Positions 52,785 to 62,782 of a stretch of 64,000 bases of DNA are shown one piece after another; the stretch's first letter is position 1, and every line of letters begins with the position of its first letter. The stretch is taken from NCBI GenBank assembly GCA_011390465.1, contig JAABSH010000002.1, forward strand, positions 1-64,000, given 5' to 3'. Origin of the DNA: Desulfobacteraceae bacterium (GTDB lineage Bacteria; Desulfobacterota; Desulfobacteria; Desulfobacterales; Desulfosalsimonadaceae). The position numbers and the translations under genes are program-made. Under the pieces are notes generated by a model. The model made no database searches. It was not told the origin of the DNA and saw nothing but the letters and a program-made list of their open reading frames with translations.

Positions 52785-52860
52785 TGGTACGCCCGGCAGG
52801 ATTCGAACCTGCGATCTTCAGCTCCGGAGGCTGACGCCCTATCCCCTGGGCTACGGGCGC
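52785..52860 (-). tRNA. tRNA-Arg (CCG anticodon)
   Basis: On the minus strand the sequence folds into a full cloverleaf: acceptor GCGCCCG with CGGGCGT, a D arm with CCCAGGGG, anticodon stem TCAGC with GCTGA around the loop CTCCGGA (anticodon CCG, reading CGG), and the T arm GCAGG TTCGAAT CCTGC. CCA is encoded (52785-52787). The gene stands between trm112-like and folC. Confidence 0.93.
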
Positions 52861-52921
52861 ACACAAGATGGTAAAGTAATAAATCCGGTTTCATTAGTCA
52901 AGCCAGAAACCGATAATATTA

Positions 52922-54217
52922 TTAATTTTCTGTGACCGGCCGGGTAATTCCCATGTTTTTGAGGGATTGCATGGCTTCACCAACCACATAGAGCGAGCCG
53001 GCAACGCAGATGACCCCGTCCGGGGGCGTGGTTTTAATGGCAGTGGCAACGGCATCTGCCACTTTTTTGACAATCACCGTGTCTTCAATTACCTGCCGGG
53101 CATGGGGCAGGAGGGCTTCGGCTTCAAGCCGCCGGTCAATGTCCGGTTCGGTCAGGATCACCCGGTGGCAACAAGGAAGCAGGGACTGAAGAATCGATAT
53201 ATAGGGTTTATCTTCAAGGATACCGATTACCAGGGTAAGTTTTTGTTCAGCATAATTCTGCTTCAGAAACCGGCCCAGTTTGCGGGCTGCCATGAGATTA
53301 TGGGCCCCGTCAATAATGATTTCCGGAACGGCCCCCACGCCGGGAATTTTTTCACAACGGGCGGCAATGATTTCCAGGCGGCCGGGCCAGGAATAGGTGG
53401 CAAGGGTGTGTCTGATATCATCCGGGTTAATCGACAGGCCTTTTTGCATCAGAATTTCACAGGCAGCCAGCACCAGAGCGGCGTTGTCAATCTGATGGGC
53501 GCCGGGCAGCCCGATTTTCATGTTTTTCCATTGATGCGTTATCCCGGAATAGGAAAAACAACCGTTTTTCCCCCGCCGTACTTTAAAGTTCGCCCCCAGC
53601 CGATACAGGGGTGCGGATTTTTCCGCAGCAAGGGTTTCCAGCACCTGGATGGCGCTTTTCTGGGTGACCCCGGTGATCACCGGCGTATTGGGTTTGATGA
53701 TGCCCCCTTTTTCGCCGGTAATATCGGCAATGGTGTTGCCAAGATAAAATCGGTGCTCCAGCGAAATATTGGAAATAATGCACAGTTCCGGGCGCAGGAT
53801 ATTGGTGGCGTCCAGGCGGCCGCCCATGCCGGTTTCAATGATGGCCCAGTCAACGCCGGCTTTTGCAAACAGATGAAGGGCCATGGCCGTGGTGTATTCG
53901 AAAAATGTGGCGTCCCGGTCGGGTTTGGGAATGGCTTTTACCGCCAGATAGGCGTTGACGATTTCCTCGTCCGTGACTTCAGTCCCATTGACAATAATGC
54001 GCTCATTAAAGCGGATCAGGTGCGGCGAGGTATACAGTCCCACCCGGCATCCGGCAGTCTGCAGAATTTGAGCAAGCCCGGAAGCAATGGACCCTTTGCC
54101 GTTGGTGCCGGCAATGTGGATGCAGGCAAATTTTTTTTCCGGGTTTCCCAGATGACGCAAAATATGGGAAATAACATCCAGGCCCAGTTTAATGCCGAAG
54201 CGGTGCAGGCTGAACAT
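52922..54217 (-). CDS. folC: bifunctional folylpolyglutamate synthase/dihydrofolate synthase
   Basis: The Mur-ligase-type enzyme has the FolC motifs HIAGTNGKGSIASGLAQIL, YTSPHLIRFNERI, the ATP-site ETGMGGRLDATN, LEHRFYLGNTIADITGEKGGII, GLPGAHQIDNAALVLAA and IIDGAHNLMAARKLG. It adds glutamate to dihydropteroate and folates. The listed ATG at 54217 lies inside the fold and has no ribosome site. The frame upstream (YNDCLRE, then a PPTNPPTNPP stretch in a 12-base repeat, 54258-54291) stays open to a stop near 54335 without any ATG, GTG or TTG. The real start is therefore uncertain: a rare codon, or a frameshift in the AAAAA at 54241-54245. Confidence 0.88.
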   Translation of the reverse strand: MFSLHRFGIKLGLDVISHILRHLGNPEKKFACIHIAGTNGKGSIASGLAQILQTAGCRVGLYTSPHLIRFNERIIVNGTEVTDEEIVNAYLAVKAIPKPDRDATFFEYTTAMALHLFAKAGVDWAIIETGMGGRLDATNILRPELCIISNISLEHRFYLGNTIADITGEKGGIIKPNTPVITGVTQKSAIQVLETLAAEKSAPLYRLGANFKVRRGKNGCFSYSGITHQWKNMKIGLPGAHQIDNAALVLAACEILMQKGLSINPDDIRHTLATYSWPGRLEIIAARCEKIPGVGAVPEIIIDGAHNLMAARKLGRFLKQNYAEQKLTLVIGILEDKPYISILQSLLPCCHRVILTEPDIDRRLEAEALLPHARQVIEDTVIVKKVADAVATAIKTTPPDGVICVAGSLYVVGEAMQSLKNMGITRPVTEN

Positions 54218-54340
54218 TTCCCTGAGGCAGTCGTTGTAAGTTTTTGAACCCGTTTCCGGTGGATTTGTTGGTGGATTTGTTGGCGGATTTTCCGGGATGT
54301 TTTTGGGTATGTTTCTGATTTCATAGTATTTTTTTCACAT

Positions 54341-54386
54341 AAAAAACCCGACAGAATCAGTTTGTCCGGAATTCTGCCGGGTTTTT
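54341..54386 (-). terminator. intrinsic terminator of rpsU
   Basis: A long stem with a cccggcagaat/attctgtcggg-type pairing, left arm 54341-54358 and right arm 54369-54386, is followed on the minus strand by six T. It lies between rpsU and folC. Confidence 0.85.
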
Positions 54387-54407
54387 AAAACGTTGTTGAT
54401 TCAGCGA

Positions 54408-54623
54408 CTAGTAACGGCGAAAACGGGAATTCCGTTTTGATTCGGCAATCCGCTGTCTGCGCAGGGCTTCTCTTTTTTTGCGCCGTCTGTATTCGCTGGG
54501 TTTTTCATAGTTTTTTTTGAGTTTCAGACGTTTGAACAGGCCATCATTCTGTATCTTTTTTTTCAAGATACGCATGGCGCGTTCGATGTCATTGTCGTCC
54601 ACCCGAACTGTGATTTCCTTCAA
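54408..54623 (-). CDS. rpsU: 30S ribosomal protein S21
   Basis: The 71-residue basic protein has KEITVRVDDNDIERAMRILKKKIQNDGLFKRL and ends with RKKREALRRQRIAESK, the S21 pattern. I chose the TTG at 54623, with AAAGGTGG 7 bases upstream, because the family begins at this KEI segment; a GTG start four codons earlier overlaps that ribosome site. S21 helps translation initiation. A TTGCAA/TAATAT promoter lies just upstream, and a terminator follows. Confidence 0.9.
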   Translation of the reverse strand: MKEITVRVDDNDIERAMRILKKKIQNDGLFKRLKLKKNYEKPSEYRRRKKREALRRQRIAESKRNSRFRRY

Positions 54624-54673
54624 AAAATTCACCACCTTTACAAAAAATTTCGGATCAGTTTTAAAATCCTGTT

Positions 54674-54702
54674 ATATTAAAGACAGAGATTTGATTTTGC
54701 AA
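54674..54702 (-). promoter_or_regulatory. rpsU promoter
   Basis: On the minus strand TTGCAA (54697-54702) and TAATAT (54674-54679) are exactly 17 bases apart. The start site would fall about 40 bases before the rpsU TTG. Confidence 0.65.
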
Positions 54703-54721
54703 GCAAAAACTGACGGCTGGA

Positions 54722-55396
54722 TTATAATTTGGAAACCAGCTCTGCTGTCACATCCGGCAGCGGGGCCTTGCCTTCCAGGGTAATGTATTTGACGGCATCA
54801 TTTTTTTCGGCAAGATCCCTGAAATAATAGGCAGCTGCCAGGGTGCCGGTTTCCGTGTCGTAATAAATGGAATGGCGTTTATCAATGGCGTCTTCATCCT
54901 GATCATCGGCCCGGGTGGTCAGTTCGCCGCCGCAGACCCGGCATTTATCGCCATCGGGTTTAATGGCATCGATAAAAATATTGTTGGGGTGATTGTTGTC
55001 ATTGACGCACAGCCGGCGGCCCATGATCCGGTTTTTGGCAATCTCCCGGTCCAGCAGAATTTCAACAATAATGTCCAGTGACATATTGGCGGCTTTCAAT
55101 GCCTCGTCGAGTTTCACGGCCTGGTTTTTGTTTCTCGGAAAACCGTCCAGCAGCCACCCGTTTTTGCAGTCATCTTCTTTCAGGCGGTCAAGAATCATGG
55201 GGATGGTAATTTCATCCGGCACCAGTTCGCCTTTGTCAATGTATTCCTTGGCTTTCATGCCCAGTTCCGTGCCGCCTTTGATGTTGGTTCTGAAGATGGC
55301 GCCGGATTCAATGTGGGGAAGATTGTACTTTTCTTTTAAGATGGCGCCCTGGGTGCCTTTGCCGCTGCCGTTGGGACCGAAAAACAATACGTTCAT
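54722..55396 (-). CDS. adk: adenylate kinase with metal-binding LID
   Basis: The 224-residue kinase has the P-loop FFGPNGSGKGTQ, the AMP-site PHIESGAIFRTNIKGG, DGFPRNKNQAVKLD and ILLDREIAKNRIMGRRL. The LID holds Cys-X5-His-X15-Cys-X2-Cys (RRLCVNDNNHP, later CRVCGGEL), the exact spacing reported for the metal-bound adenylate kinase of Desulfovibrio gigas, instead of the CxxC...CxxC/D set of most Gram-positive enzymes. It balances AMP, ADP and ATP, and in sulfate reducers also removes the AMP formed during sulfate reduction. It starts at ATG after AAAGGAGCAG. Confidence 0.93.
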   Translation of the reverse strand: MNVLFFGPNGSGKGTQGAILKEKYNLPHIESGAIFRTNIKGGTELGMKAKEYIDKGELVPDEITIPMILDRLKEDDCKNGWLLDGFPRNKNQAVKLDEALKAANMSLDIIVEILLDREIAKNRIMGRRLCVNDNNHPNNIFIDAIKPDGDKCRVCGGELTTRADDQDEDAIDKRHSIYYDTETGTLAAAYYFRDLAEKNDAVKYITLEGKAPLPDVTAELVSKL

Positions 55397-55530
55397 ATTT
55401 CTGCTCCTTTAAAAATGTGGGTTTGATTGCTTATTCCTGTAAACTATACCATCAGGGCCGATGCAGCCCTAATTTGATTGTATTATAAATTATAATCGTT
55501 ATATAAATGCCTTAATAATGTCAAGAGGGG

Positions 55531-56970
55531 TTATGCGGATTTAAGAAAATTTTTCACCCACGCAAGGGCCTCCTCCCGGGAGGAAAGATTGCCGGCATAT
55601 TGTTCTACTGCCAACCGTGAGAGAAGGGTGCTGAAAAGCGGAGAAGGCCTAAGATCGAATTCCCGGATCAGGTCTTTGCCGGTGATGAGCGGCGGCCGGG
55701 TTTTTCCCGGTGAAAACGCTTCCTGGTAAAGCCGGATCATGTGGCTTAAAAATGCCGCAAATTCCCGGGTGGTCTGGTGCACCCCTTTTCCATAGAAATC
55801 GGCGGTGGCATGAACCAGAACCTCCCGGGTCAGGGGATGGCATTTCAGAAAAAACCGGGCCGCTGCTTTCCGGGTGAGCCGGTCCTGCCTGAATGCGTTA
55901 AACAGGGACAGGGGCCGGAGGTGATGGCGGATCACGGCGTCAATGATCTGCTGGTGCTTTCCGGAAAGGCGCAGCCGGTGGTTGATGGCCGCGGCCATAT
56001 CCGCGCTTTTTGCCTCATGGGTATAAAAATGGATGCGGCCGCTGGCGTCAACAGACCGGACAGCGGGTTTGCCGATATCATGCAATAGGATGGTGTATTT
56101 GAGCAGGCTGAAGTCTTTTTCAGGGGGCAGGATTTTTTTCAGATCAATGATTGCCGGGTCAAAAATATCCGGCCAGTGGAGCAGTTTTTCCATGTATTGG
56201 AAGGCCCTTATGGTGTGCTCAAAGGCATCGTACTGATGGTAGGTGTTCTGGGCGCAGGCTTTTAAGGGAGCCAGTTCCGGAAAAATTTCCGTGAGCAGGC
56301 CGGTCTTATCCATTAATAAAAGAAAATCACCGGACCGGGGCGTGGCAAAAAGGGCCATGAGCTCATCGTGCACCCGTTCTCCGGCGCTTTTCCGGATCAG
56401 GGGCGCGAGGTTCTGGATGGCCCGGGTTGTTTCCGGGCTGATGGTGAAATCGCGCATTGCCGCAATCCGAAAGGCCCGGAGCAGCCGCAGGGGGTCTGCC
56501 TGAAAATTATCCGGGGAAATCATGCGCACGGTGCGGTTTTCAAGATCCCGGAGCCCGCGGCAGGGATCAATGACTTCCGGCGCGGCGGTTTTTCCGTGGA
56601 GGGGGACGGCCATGGCATTTACCGTAAAATCCCGTTTTGCAAGGTCCTGCTCAATGTCGCCGCCGCATCCCGCGGCAATATCAAAGTGCATTCCGGCGGT
56701 GACAATCCGGAAGGTCCGGCGTCCTGGTTTGCCCAGCACCACCAGCCGTCCGCGAACAGATGCGGCCACCTTTCGCGCTAAAGTTTCCGGATCATTGAAG
56801 GTCACAATGTCACAGTCCTTGGGCGGAATTTTTAGCAATATATCGCGGACCGTACCACCCACCAGGTAGGCATCGGTGTTCGCGTCCGGGGTAAAAGGAA
56901 TAAAATTGGTATTGAATTTAACCATTTTTTGCTGTAAAAGGCATTTCTTTGTTTGGTTAATCTCTGGCAT
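55531..56970 (-). CDS. tRNA nucleotidyltransferase/poly(A) polymerase family protein with HD domain
   Basis: The 479-residue protein, from ATG 56970 after CAGGA, has the nucleotidyltransferase motifs AYLVGGTVRDILLKIPPKDCDIVTF, DFTVNAMAVPLHG, RMISPDNFQADPLRLLRAFRIAA and then helical domains. An HD domain follows (LLHDIGKPAVRS, HFYTHEAKSADMAAAIN). It belongs to the CCA-adding/poly(A) polymerase class II family. CCA is already encoded in the tRNA of this window, so the exact activity (CCA repair, A-adding or poly(A)) cannot be told. A longer upstream frame was not used. Confidence 0.85.
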   Translation of the reverse strand: MPEINQTKKCLLQQKMVKFNTNFIPFTPDANTDAYLVGGTVRDILLKIPPKDCDIVTFNDPETLARKVAASVRGRLVVLGKPGRRTFRIVTAGMHFDIAAGCGGDIEQDLAKRDFTVNAMAVPLHGKTAAPEVIDPCRGLRDLENRTVRMISPDNFQADPLRLLRAFRIAAMRDFTISPETTRAIQNLAPLIRKSAGERVHDELMALFATPRSGDFLLLMDKTGLLTEIFPELAPLKACAQNTYHQYDAFEHTIRAFQYMEKLLHWPDIFDPAIIDLKKILPPEKDFSLLKYTILLHDIGKPAVRSVDASGRIHFYTHEAKSADMAAAINHRLRLSGKHQQIIDAVIRHHLRPLSLFNAFRQDRLTRKAAARFFLKCHPLTREVLVHATADFYGKGVHQTTREFAAFLSHMIRLYQEAFSPGKTRPPLITGKDLIREFDLRPSPLFSTLLSRLAVEQYAGNLSSREEALAWVKNFLKSA

Positions 56971-57113
56971 CGCATTCCTGCTTCCTGATGCGAAACCAGA
57001 ATCATACACTGAAAAAGCGCTTAGGAAAACCTTTAATTCCGTCTCTTTTTGTTTCCCCCGGAATGTGCCAATGTGCCAATGTGTCGGGGCGCAGTCATAT
57101 AAAGGAGAACTTG

Positions 57114-57743
57114 ATGGGTGTTGTAAAATCAGACAATGCGCCTGTAAAACTCGGCATCACCGGCGGGGTAGGGTCGGGCAAATCCTTTGTGTGTGAATAT
57201 CTTCAGGAAAAAGGCATACGGGTGGCCAGCGCGGATGACATGGCCCGGCGCGCGGTGGCGCCGGGCATGCCGGCATACCGGAAAATTGTCGATTATTTCG
57301 GCCCGGAAATTCTATCGGCGGACAAGACCCTGGACCGGAAACAGTTAAGAGACATTATTACCCGTGATCCGGCAAAAAAACAGGTTCTGGAGCAGTGTGT
57401 GCATCCGGCGGTATTCGCGCAGATGGCGGCGGAATATCAGGCAGCCTCGAAAAATCATGACCCGGTATATGCTGTTGAGGTGCCGCTATTGTATGAATCC
57501 GGCATGGAAGGGTTTTTTGACTATGTGCTGATGATTTTAGTGGACCAGGAACGCCGGATTGCCCGGCTCATGGCCAGGGATCGAATTTCCCGGGCAGAAG
57601 CCGAGGCCCTGATCCGGATCCAGATGCCGGAGGCGGAAAAAATTGAAAAATCAGATTTCGTGATCGACAACAATGGCTCTCATGACCAAACAAAACAGCG
57701 CGTGGACATGTTTTATAACCGTCTGATGAGGCAAATAAAATAA
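57114..57743 (+). CDS. coaE: dephospho-CoA kinase
   Basis: The 209-residue kinase starts at ATG 57114 after AAAGGAG. It has the P-loop LGITGGVGSGKSFV, VASADDMARRAVAPGMP, LRDIITRDPAKKQVLEQCVHP and VEVPLLYESGMEGFFDYVLM. It catalyses the last step of coenzyme A synthesis. A 10-base repeat (gtgccaat) precedes the ribosome site. It is the first plus-strand gene of the right flank. Confidence 0.92.
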   Translation: MGVVKSDNAPVKLGITGGVGSGKSFVCEYLQEKGIRVASADDMARRAVAPGMPAYRKIVDYFGPEILSADKTLDRKQLRDIITRDPAKKQVLEQCVHPAVFAQMAAEYQAASKNHDPVYAVEVPLLYESGMEGFFDYVLMILVDQERRIARLMARDRISRAEAEALIRIQMPEAEKIEKSDFVIDNNGSHDQTKQRVDMFYNRLMRQIK

Positions 57744-57762
57744 GATTTGCTGTAAAAACAGG

Positions 57763-58082
57763 TTGACAAACAGAAAAAAGATATTTATTAATGACATAAT
57801 GAAACCCTTCCTATGGAACGTTTCGATTTAATCTTCTTTGCAAGCAGTCAGTGCCAAAATCTTTGCCGCATTATAATTACATCATGAATTCATTGGTTTG
57901 TGTTTTTGTAACCCATAAAACAATACAATAAGTCCAGTCTGAATACGATCATACGTCCTACACCTGTTCTCCGCAGAAACATCCGGAACCATAATACCGC
58001 ATTTTTGCTTATTTCAATTATATGCATCTGAAAAAATAAATTTTACCTGTCTCATAAATTACTTACCGGAGTCTAATCTTTA
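57763..58082 (+). promoter_or_regulatory. rho promoter and long leader
   Basis: TTGACA (57763-57768) and TATTAA (57786-57791) are 17 bases apart, so a message starting near 57798 would carry a leader of about 285 bases before the rho ATG. No other gene is evident in it. In E. coli rho is autoregulated through such a leader by attenuation, which may apply here. Confidence 0.55.
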
Positions 58083-59330
58083 ATGAACATTCTAGAACTG
58101 AAAAAAACCAAGATCAGCGATCTGACCAAGATGGCCAAAAAATTCAACATTGACAGTGCCGGCAGCATGCGGAAACAGGAGCTGATTTTTGCATTGCTTC
58201 AGGCCCATATTGAGCGAAACGGCCAGATTTATGGCGAGGGTACCCTGGAAATTCTGCCGGACGGCTTTGGCTTTTTGCGGTCCCCGGGCTGCAATTACCT
58301 GCCGGGCCCGGATGATATTTATGTGTCCCCCTCCCAGATTCGGCGGTTTAACCTGAAAACCGGGGATACGGTGTCCGGCCAGATCCGGCAGCCCAAAGAA
58401 TCGGAACGGTATTTTGCCCTTTTAAAAGTGGAGGCCATCAATTTTGAAGAGCCGGAAATTGCCCGGGACAAAATTCTTTTTGACAACCTGGTCCCCCTGT
58501 TTCCGGATAAAAAGATCAAGCTGGAAAATGCCAGTGATAATTACACCTCCCGCATAATGGATCTCATGACCCCCATCGGGTTTGGTCAGCGCGGATTGAT
58601 TGTCTCGCCCCCCCGGGCCGGGAAAACCATGATTCTGAAAAACCTGGCCAACAGCATCATCGCAGGCCAAAAAAATGTGATTCCCTTTGTCCTTCTGATC
58701 GACGAACGGCCGGAAGAAGTGACGGACATGCAGCGCTCCGTCAACGCGGAGGTCATCGGTTCCACTTTTGACGAGCCGCCGGAACGGCATGTGCAGGTGG
58801 CGGAAATGGTGATTGAAAAAGCCAAGCGCCTGGTGGAACATAAACACGATGTGGTGATTCTGCTGGACAGCATTACCCGGCTGGCCCGGGCATACAATAC
58901 CGTATCTCCCCCCAGCGGCAAAATCCTCTCCGGCGGGGTGGATTCCAATGCCCTGCACCGGCCCAAGCGGTTTTTCGGCGCGGCCAGAAATATTGACGAA
59001 GGCGGCAGTCTCACGATTATTGCCACGGCCCTGGTGGATACCGGTTCCCGCATGGATGAAGTGATTTTTGAAGAATTCAAGGGCACCGGCAATATGGAAT
59101 TACAACTGGATCGCCGCCTGGCGGACCGGCGGATGTATCCGGCCATTGACATCAACAAATCCGGCACCCGGAAGGAAGAACTGCTGCTGGATGCGGAAAC
59201 CCTGAACCGGGTGTGGATATTAAGAAAATTGCTTTCCACACTAAATCCTGTTGACAGTCTGGAATTTTTACTGGATAAGATGCAGGGAACAAAAAACAAC
59301 AAGGAATTTCTTGATTCCATGAATTCATAG
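58083..59330 (+). CDS. rho: transcription termination factor Rho
   Basis: The 415-residue hexameric helicase has the N-terminal Rho domain ([20 protein letters not shown]), a CSD RNA-binding module ([22 protein letters not shown]) and the helicase core: [18 protein letters not shown] (Walker A), [41 protein letters not shown], the Q-loop [21 protein letters not shown] and a [18 protein letters not shown] block. Rho ends transcription at unstructured, C-rich RNA. It lies 339 bases downstream of coaE and directly before rpmE. Confidence 0.95.
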   Translation: MNILELKKTKISDLTKMAKKFNIDSAGSMRKQELIFALLQAHIERNGQIYGEGTLEILPDGFGFLRSPGCNYLPGPDDIYVSPSQIRRFNLKTGDTVSGQIRQPKESERYFALLKVEAINFEEPEIARDKILFDNLVPLFPDKKIKLENASDNYTSRIMDLMTPIGFGQRGLIVSPPRAGKTMILKNLANSIIAGQKNVIPFVLLIDERPEEVTDMQRSVNAEVIGSTFDEPPERHVQVAEMVIEKAKRLVEHKHDVVILLDSITRLARAYNTVSPPSGKILSGGVDSNALHRPKRFFGAARNIDEGGSLTIIATALVDTGSRMDEVIFEEFKGTGNMELQLDRRLADRRMYPAIDINKSGTRKEELLLDAETLNRVWILRKLLSTLNPVDSLEFLLDKMQGTKNNKEFLDSMNS

Positions 59331-59341
59331 GAGGCAACACC

Positions 59342-59560
59342 ATGAAAAAAGACATTCATCCTGAATTTAAACCAACCGTCATTAAATGCGCCTGCGGCAA
59401 TGAGGTAACAGTGGGATCCACCAAATCCGATATCACGGTGGAAATCTGCTCCCAGTGCCATCCTTTTTATACAGGTAAGCAGAAACTGGTGGATTCCGCC
59501 GGCCGCATTGAACGGTTTCGCAGAAAATATGCCAAATTCCAGAACAACAGCAAGTCGTAA
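59342..59560 (+). CDS. rpmE: 50S ribosomal protein L31 (zinc-binding form)
   Basis: The 72-residue protein has [20 protein letters not shown], CxC and then [22 protein letters not shown], so all zinc cysteines (C+ form) are present. The RBS AGGAGGCAACACC precedes the ATG. It follows rho by 11 bases, so the two are co-transcribed. In bacteria with two forms, the C+ form is the standard one; no C- paralog is in the window. Confidence 0.93.
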   Translation: MKKDIHPEFKPTVIKCACGNEVTVGSTKSDITVEICSQCHPFYTGKQKLVDSAGRIERFRRKYAKFQNNSKS

Positions 59561-59679
59561 TCCTCTGTTTTTTTTGTTTTTTCTGCTATTATCCCAGGCA
59601 ATTAAAGAACGTCTTAACTGTCTCAGTGACAGGCGCAATCGTTTTGTGACGCAGCCTGCTGAACTGGTTTTAAAAACCC

Positions 59680-60759
59680 ATGTTTGAACAATTAGCCGAA
59701 CTTGAAGAGCGTTATCAGGAGCTGGAACAGCTTCTGAGCGATCCGTCCGTGGTCCAGAACCGGGAGCTTTACACCAAATACGTCAAAGAGCATGGCGATC
59801 TGGGCAAGGTGGTCATGGTGTACCGCACTTATAAGGGGGTTACGGACGAGCTGGAAGAAAGCCGGGAGCTGCTTTCCGACAGTGATCCTGAGATCAAGGC
59901 GCTCGCGCGCAGCGAGGTCGAGGTGCTGACCCGGAAAAAGGAAAAACTCGAGGATGCGCTGCATCTGGCCCTGGTGCCCAAGGACCCCAATGACGATAAA
60001 AACGTGTTTCTGGAAATCCGGGCCGGCACCGGGGGCGAAGAGGCAGCCCTGTTTGCCGGGGATTTGTTCCGGATGTACAGCCGGTATGCGGAATCCATGG
60101 GCTGGAAACTGGAAATCATGTCCGAACATGTGACCGATTCCGGAGGGTTTAAGGAGATTGTCGTTCTGGTCAAAGGCAAAGGGGCCTACAGTCATTTAAA
60201 ATATGAAAGCGGTACCCACCGGGTACAGCGGGTGCCTACCACGGAAACCCAGGGCCGGATTCATACCTCTGCTGTAACCGTGGCGGTGCTGCCGGAAGTG
60301 GCGGATGTGGAAATTCACATTGATCCTTCGGAGTTAAAATTCGATGTATACCGGTCCTCCGGTCCCGGAGGCCAGTCTGTAAACACCACGGATTCCGCGG
60401 TGCGTGTCACCCATCTGCCCACCGGGCTGGTGGTGATCTGCCAGGATCAGAAATCCCAGCACAAAAACAAAGCCAAGGCCCTGACCGTTCTGCGGGCCCG
60501 GCTCTATGACATGGAGTTGCGGCAGCAGCAGGACGAAATGTCTGAAAAACGAAAAAATCAGGTGGGCACCGGCGACCGCAGCGGCCGCATCCGCACCTAT
60601 AACTTCCCCCAGGGCCGCATGACCGATCATCGCATCGGGCTCACTCTCTACCGGCTGGAAAGTATTATGCAGGGCGATATTCAGGAAATTATTGACGGCC
60701 TGTCAACGTATTATCAGGCCCAGGCATTAAAAAATGCAGATTCCGCAACCGCCGCCTGA
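59680..60759 (+). CDS. prfA: peptide chain release factor 1
   Basis: The 359-residue protein has [54 protein letters not shown], and the catalytic GGQ loop [17 protein letters not shown]. The stop-codon recognition PxT-type region lies in [11 protein letters not shown]1 reads UAA and UAG. The GGQ glutamine is the usual target of PrmC, whose gene overlaps the end by 26 bases. The start has only a weak ribosome site. Confidence 0.94.
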   Translation: MFEQLAELEERYQELEQLLSDPSVVQNRELYTKYVKEHGDLGKVVMVYRTYKGVTDELEESRELLSDSDPEIKALARSEVEVLTRKKEKLEDALHLALVPKDPNDDKNVFLEIRAGTGGEEAALFAGDLFRMYSRYAESMGWKLEIMSEHVTDSGGFKEIVVLVKGKGAYSHLKYESGTHRVQRVPTTETQGRIHTSAVTVAVLPEVADVEIHIDPSELKFDVYRSSGPGGQSVNTTDSAVRVTHLPTGLVVICQDQKSQHKNKAKALTVLRARLYDMELRQQQDEMSEKRKNQVGTGDRSGRIRTYNFPQGRMTDHRIGLTLYRLESIMQGDIQEIIDGLSTYYQAQALKNADSATAA

Positions 60760-61672
60760 GTCCCCTCCCGCCCGTTTGTCCACCGCGAATCCCATAGATC
60801 CCCAATGGACCATTTTGAAAATTCTTCAGTGGACCACGTCTTTTTTTACCACCCACCAGATCGACAGCCCCCGGCTGACCGCTGAAATTCTTCTGGCCCA
60901 TGTCCTTGGAGTGCGCCGCTTGGATTTGTATCTGCGGTTTGACCAGCCCTTGAATTCCGGAGAGTTGGCGGCCTATCGGGAAGTCATCAAGCGGCGCGCC
61001 CGCCGGGAGCCGGTGGCTTATATTACCGGCATGCGGGAGTTCTGGGGCATTGATTTTGCCGTGACCCCGGATGTTTTGATTCCCCGGCCGGAAACCGAGC
61101 ATCTGGTGGAAGCGGCCCTTGAACTGATCCCTGCCGGGGCATCGGAAAAATGGCAGGTACTGGATGTGGGCACGGGATCGGGGGCGATTGTTGTATCCCT
61201 GGCAGTGAACCGGCCGGATCATTCTTATGTTGCGTCTGATATTTCTGCTGCCGCCATCACCATGGCAGCAAAAAATGCCGCTGCCCACGGGGCCGATGCG
61301 GTGATTTCCTTTTTAACGGGTGAATCTTTTGCGCCGGTTCAGGAAACCGGGCAGAAATTTGATCTGATTGTTTCCAACCCGCCGTACATTCCATCAGAGC
61401 ATATTGCCGGTCTTGCCCCGGAGGTTGGGCACTACGAACCCCACGCCGCCCTGGACGGCGGGCCACATGGTCTTGATATTATTGATAACCTGATTAAAGA
61501 AGCCCCGAATTTTTTAAAAGAAAAAGGGGGGTTGATGATGGAAATCGGCTTTGACCAGAAAGATGCGGTAACCGCGCTGATCGAAAAAAACGGCCGGTTT
61601 GATGTCATCCGCTTTATCCGGGATTACAGCGGTCATGATCGGGTGGTGGTCATGAAACAAAAGGGAAACTGA
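60734..61672 (+). CDS. prmC: release factor glutamine methyltransferase
   Basis: The 312-residue protein has the HemK/PrmC N-terminal helical part ([57 protein letters not shown]), the SAM motif [17 protein letters not shown] and the catalytic [12 protein letters not shown]. It methylates the GGQ glutamine of release factors. Overlap with prfA implies coupling. The [15 protein letters not shown] stretch is typical of the end. Confidence 0.93.
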   Translation: MQIPQPPPESPPARLSTANPIDPQWTILKILQWTTSFFTTHQIDSPRLTAEILLAHVLGVRRLDLYLRFDQPLNSGELAAYREVIKRRARREPVAYITGMREFWGIDFAVTPDVLIPRPETEHLVEAALELIPAGASEKWQVLDVGTGSGAIVVSLAVNRPDHSYVASDISAAAITMAAKNAAAHGADAVISFLTGESFAPVQETGQKFDLIVSNPPYIPSEHIAGLAPEVGHYEPHAALDGGPHGLDIIDNLIKEAPNFLKEKGGLMMEIGFDQKDAVTALIEKNGRFDVIRFIRDYSGHDRVVVMKQKGN

Positions 61673-61877
61673 ATTTTTTAAATAAATAAAATAAAAACCA
61701 TTGCCTGAAGCAAAAAAAATTGTTAGACAAATAAGATTTATTAATACCCTTTAACGCAACCATTTATCACTTATTACTCACGCCCGATGACCGGGGCCTG
61801 GTGCTTTTCCATGAAAAAAAGTCGGCACCCGGGACGATGCGGGCGGTGGTAAAAAACCAAAAAGGAAAGGAAACCCC

Positions 61878-62780
61878 ATGAATTACGTAAAGATGAAAGA
61901 ACTGCTGGAATCCGGTGTCCATTTCGGTCATCAGACCCGTCGCTGGAACCCGAAGATGAAAAAGTACATTTTTGGCGCGCGAAACGGGATTTACATTATT
62001 GACCTTCAGCAGACCGTTAAATTGGCCCGCACGGCGTGCGATTTTATCGCGGACACCGTGGCCGGCGGCAAATCCGTGCTCTTTGTGGGCACCAAAAAGC
62101 AGGCCCGGGAATCCATTTATGAAGAAGCCAACCGGTGTGAAATGTTTTACGTGCATAACCGCTGGCTGGGCGGCATGCTCACCAATTTCCCCACCATCAA
62201 AAAAAGCATTGATCGCTTAAATCATCTGAATACCATTGAAAATGACGGCACCATCAATCTTTACCCCAAAAAAGAACGCCTGAAACTCCAGAAGGAAAAA
62301 ATCAAGCTGGACAATACCCTGGGCGGCATCCGGAACATGAAATCCCTGCCCGGCGCCATTTTTGTCGTGGATACCAAAAAGGAATCCATCGCGGTTGCCG
62401 AAGGCCGGCGGCTGGGCATTCCCATTGTGGCCATTGTGGATACCAATTGTGACCCGGATCCCATTGACTACATCATTCCGGGCAATGACGATGCCATTCG
62501 TGCGGTAAAACTGTTTGCCTCCCGCATTGCCGATGCCTGTATTGAAGGGGCCCAGTTGTATGCGGAAAAGCAGCAGGCAGATGCGGACAAATCCGGAGAC
62601 GAGGCAGTTCAGGACATGGACAGCCAGAAAAAAGCCGGTCCTGTGGAACGCCGGATTATTTCCAACGGGTCGGAAGGACCGATTGTTGAAGTGATCCGGA
62701 AAGCGGGCACCGAGGAAATGACAAAAACAGCGGAATCTGAAAATACAGAAGCAGCGGCTTCGGAAAATATGGGAGAATAA
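61878..62780 (+). CDS. rpsB: 30S ribosomal protein S2
   Basis: The 300-residue protein starts [42 protein letters not shown] and has [34 protein letters not shown] and [30 protein letters not shown]-terminal extension of about 65 acidic residues ([11 protein letters not shown], then [10 protein letters not shown]) goes beyond the usual family end. The start has AAAGGAAAGGAAACCCC before it. tsf follows after 2 bases, so they form the usual operon. The 205-base leader is AT-rich, with no clear promoter. Confidence 0.95.
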   Translation: MNYVKMKELLESGVHFGHQTRRWNPKMKKYIFGARNGIYIIDLQQTVKLARTACDFIADTVAGGKSVLFVGTKKQARESIYEEANRCEMFYVHNRWLGGMLTNFPTIKKSIDRLNHLNTIENDGTINLYPKKERLKLQKEKIKLDNTLGGIRNMKSLPGAIFVVDTKKESIAVAEGRRLGIPIVAIVDTNCDPDPIDYIIPGNDDAIRAVKLFASRIADACIEGAQLYAEKQQADADKSGDEAVQDMDSQKKAGPVERRIISNGSEGPIVEVIRKAGTEEMTKTAESENTEAAASENMGE

Positions 62781-62782
62781 TA

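Noticed and set aside
52967-54247. Plus-strand frame of 426 codons
   Set aside because: It is the antisense of folC, whose P-loop and other motifs are clear; no ribosome site.
61673-61877. rpsB promoter
   Set aside because: AT-rich boxes such as TTGCCT and TTGTTA are present, but none has a partner at a suitable distance.
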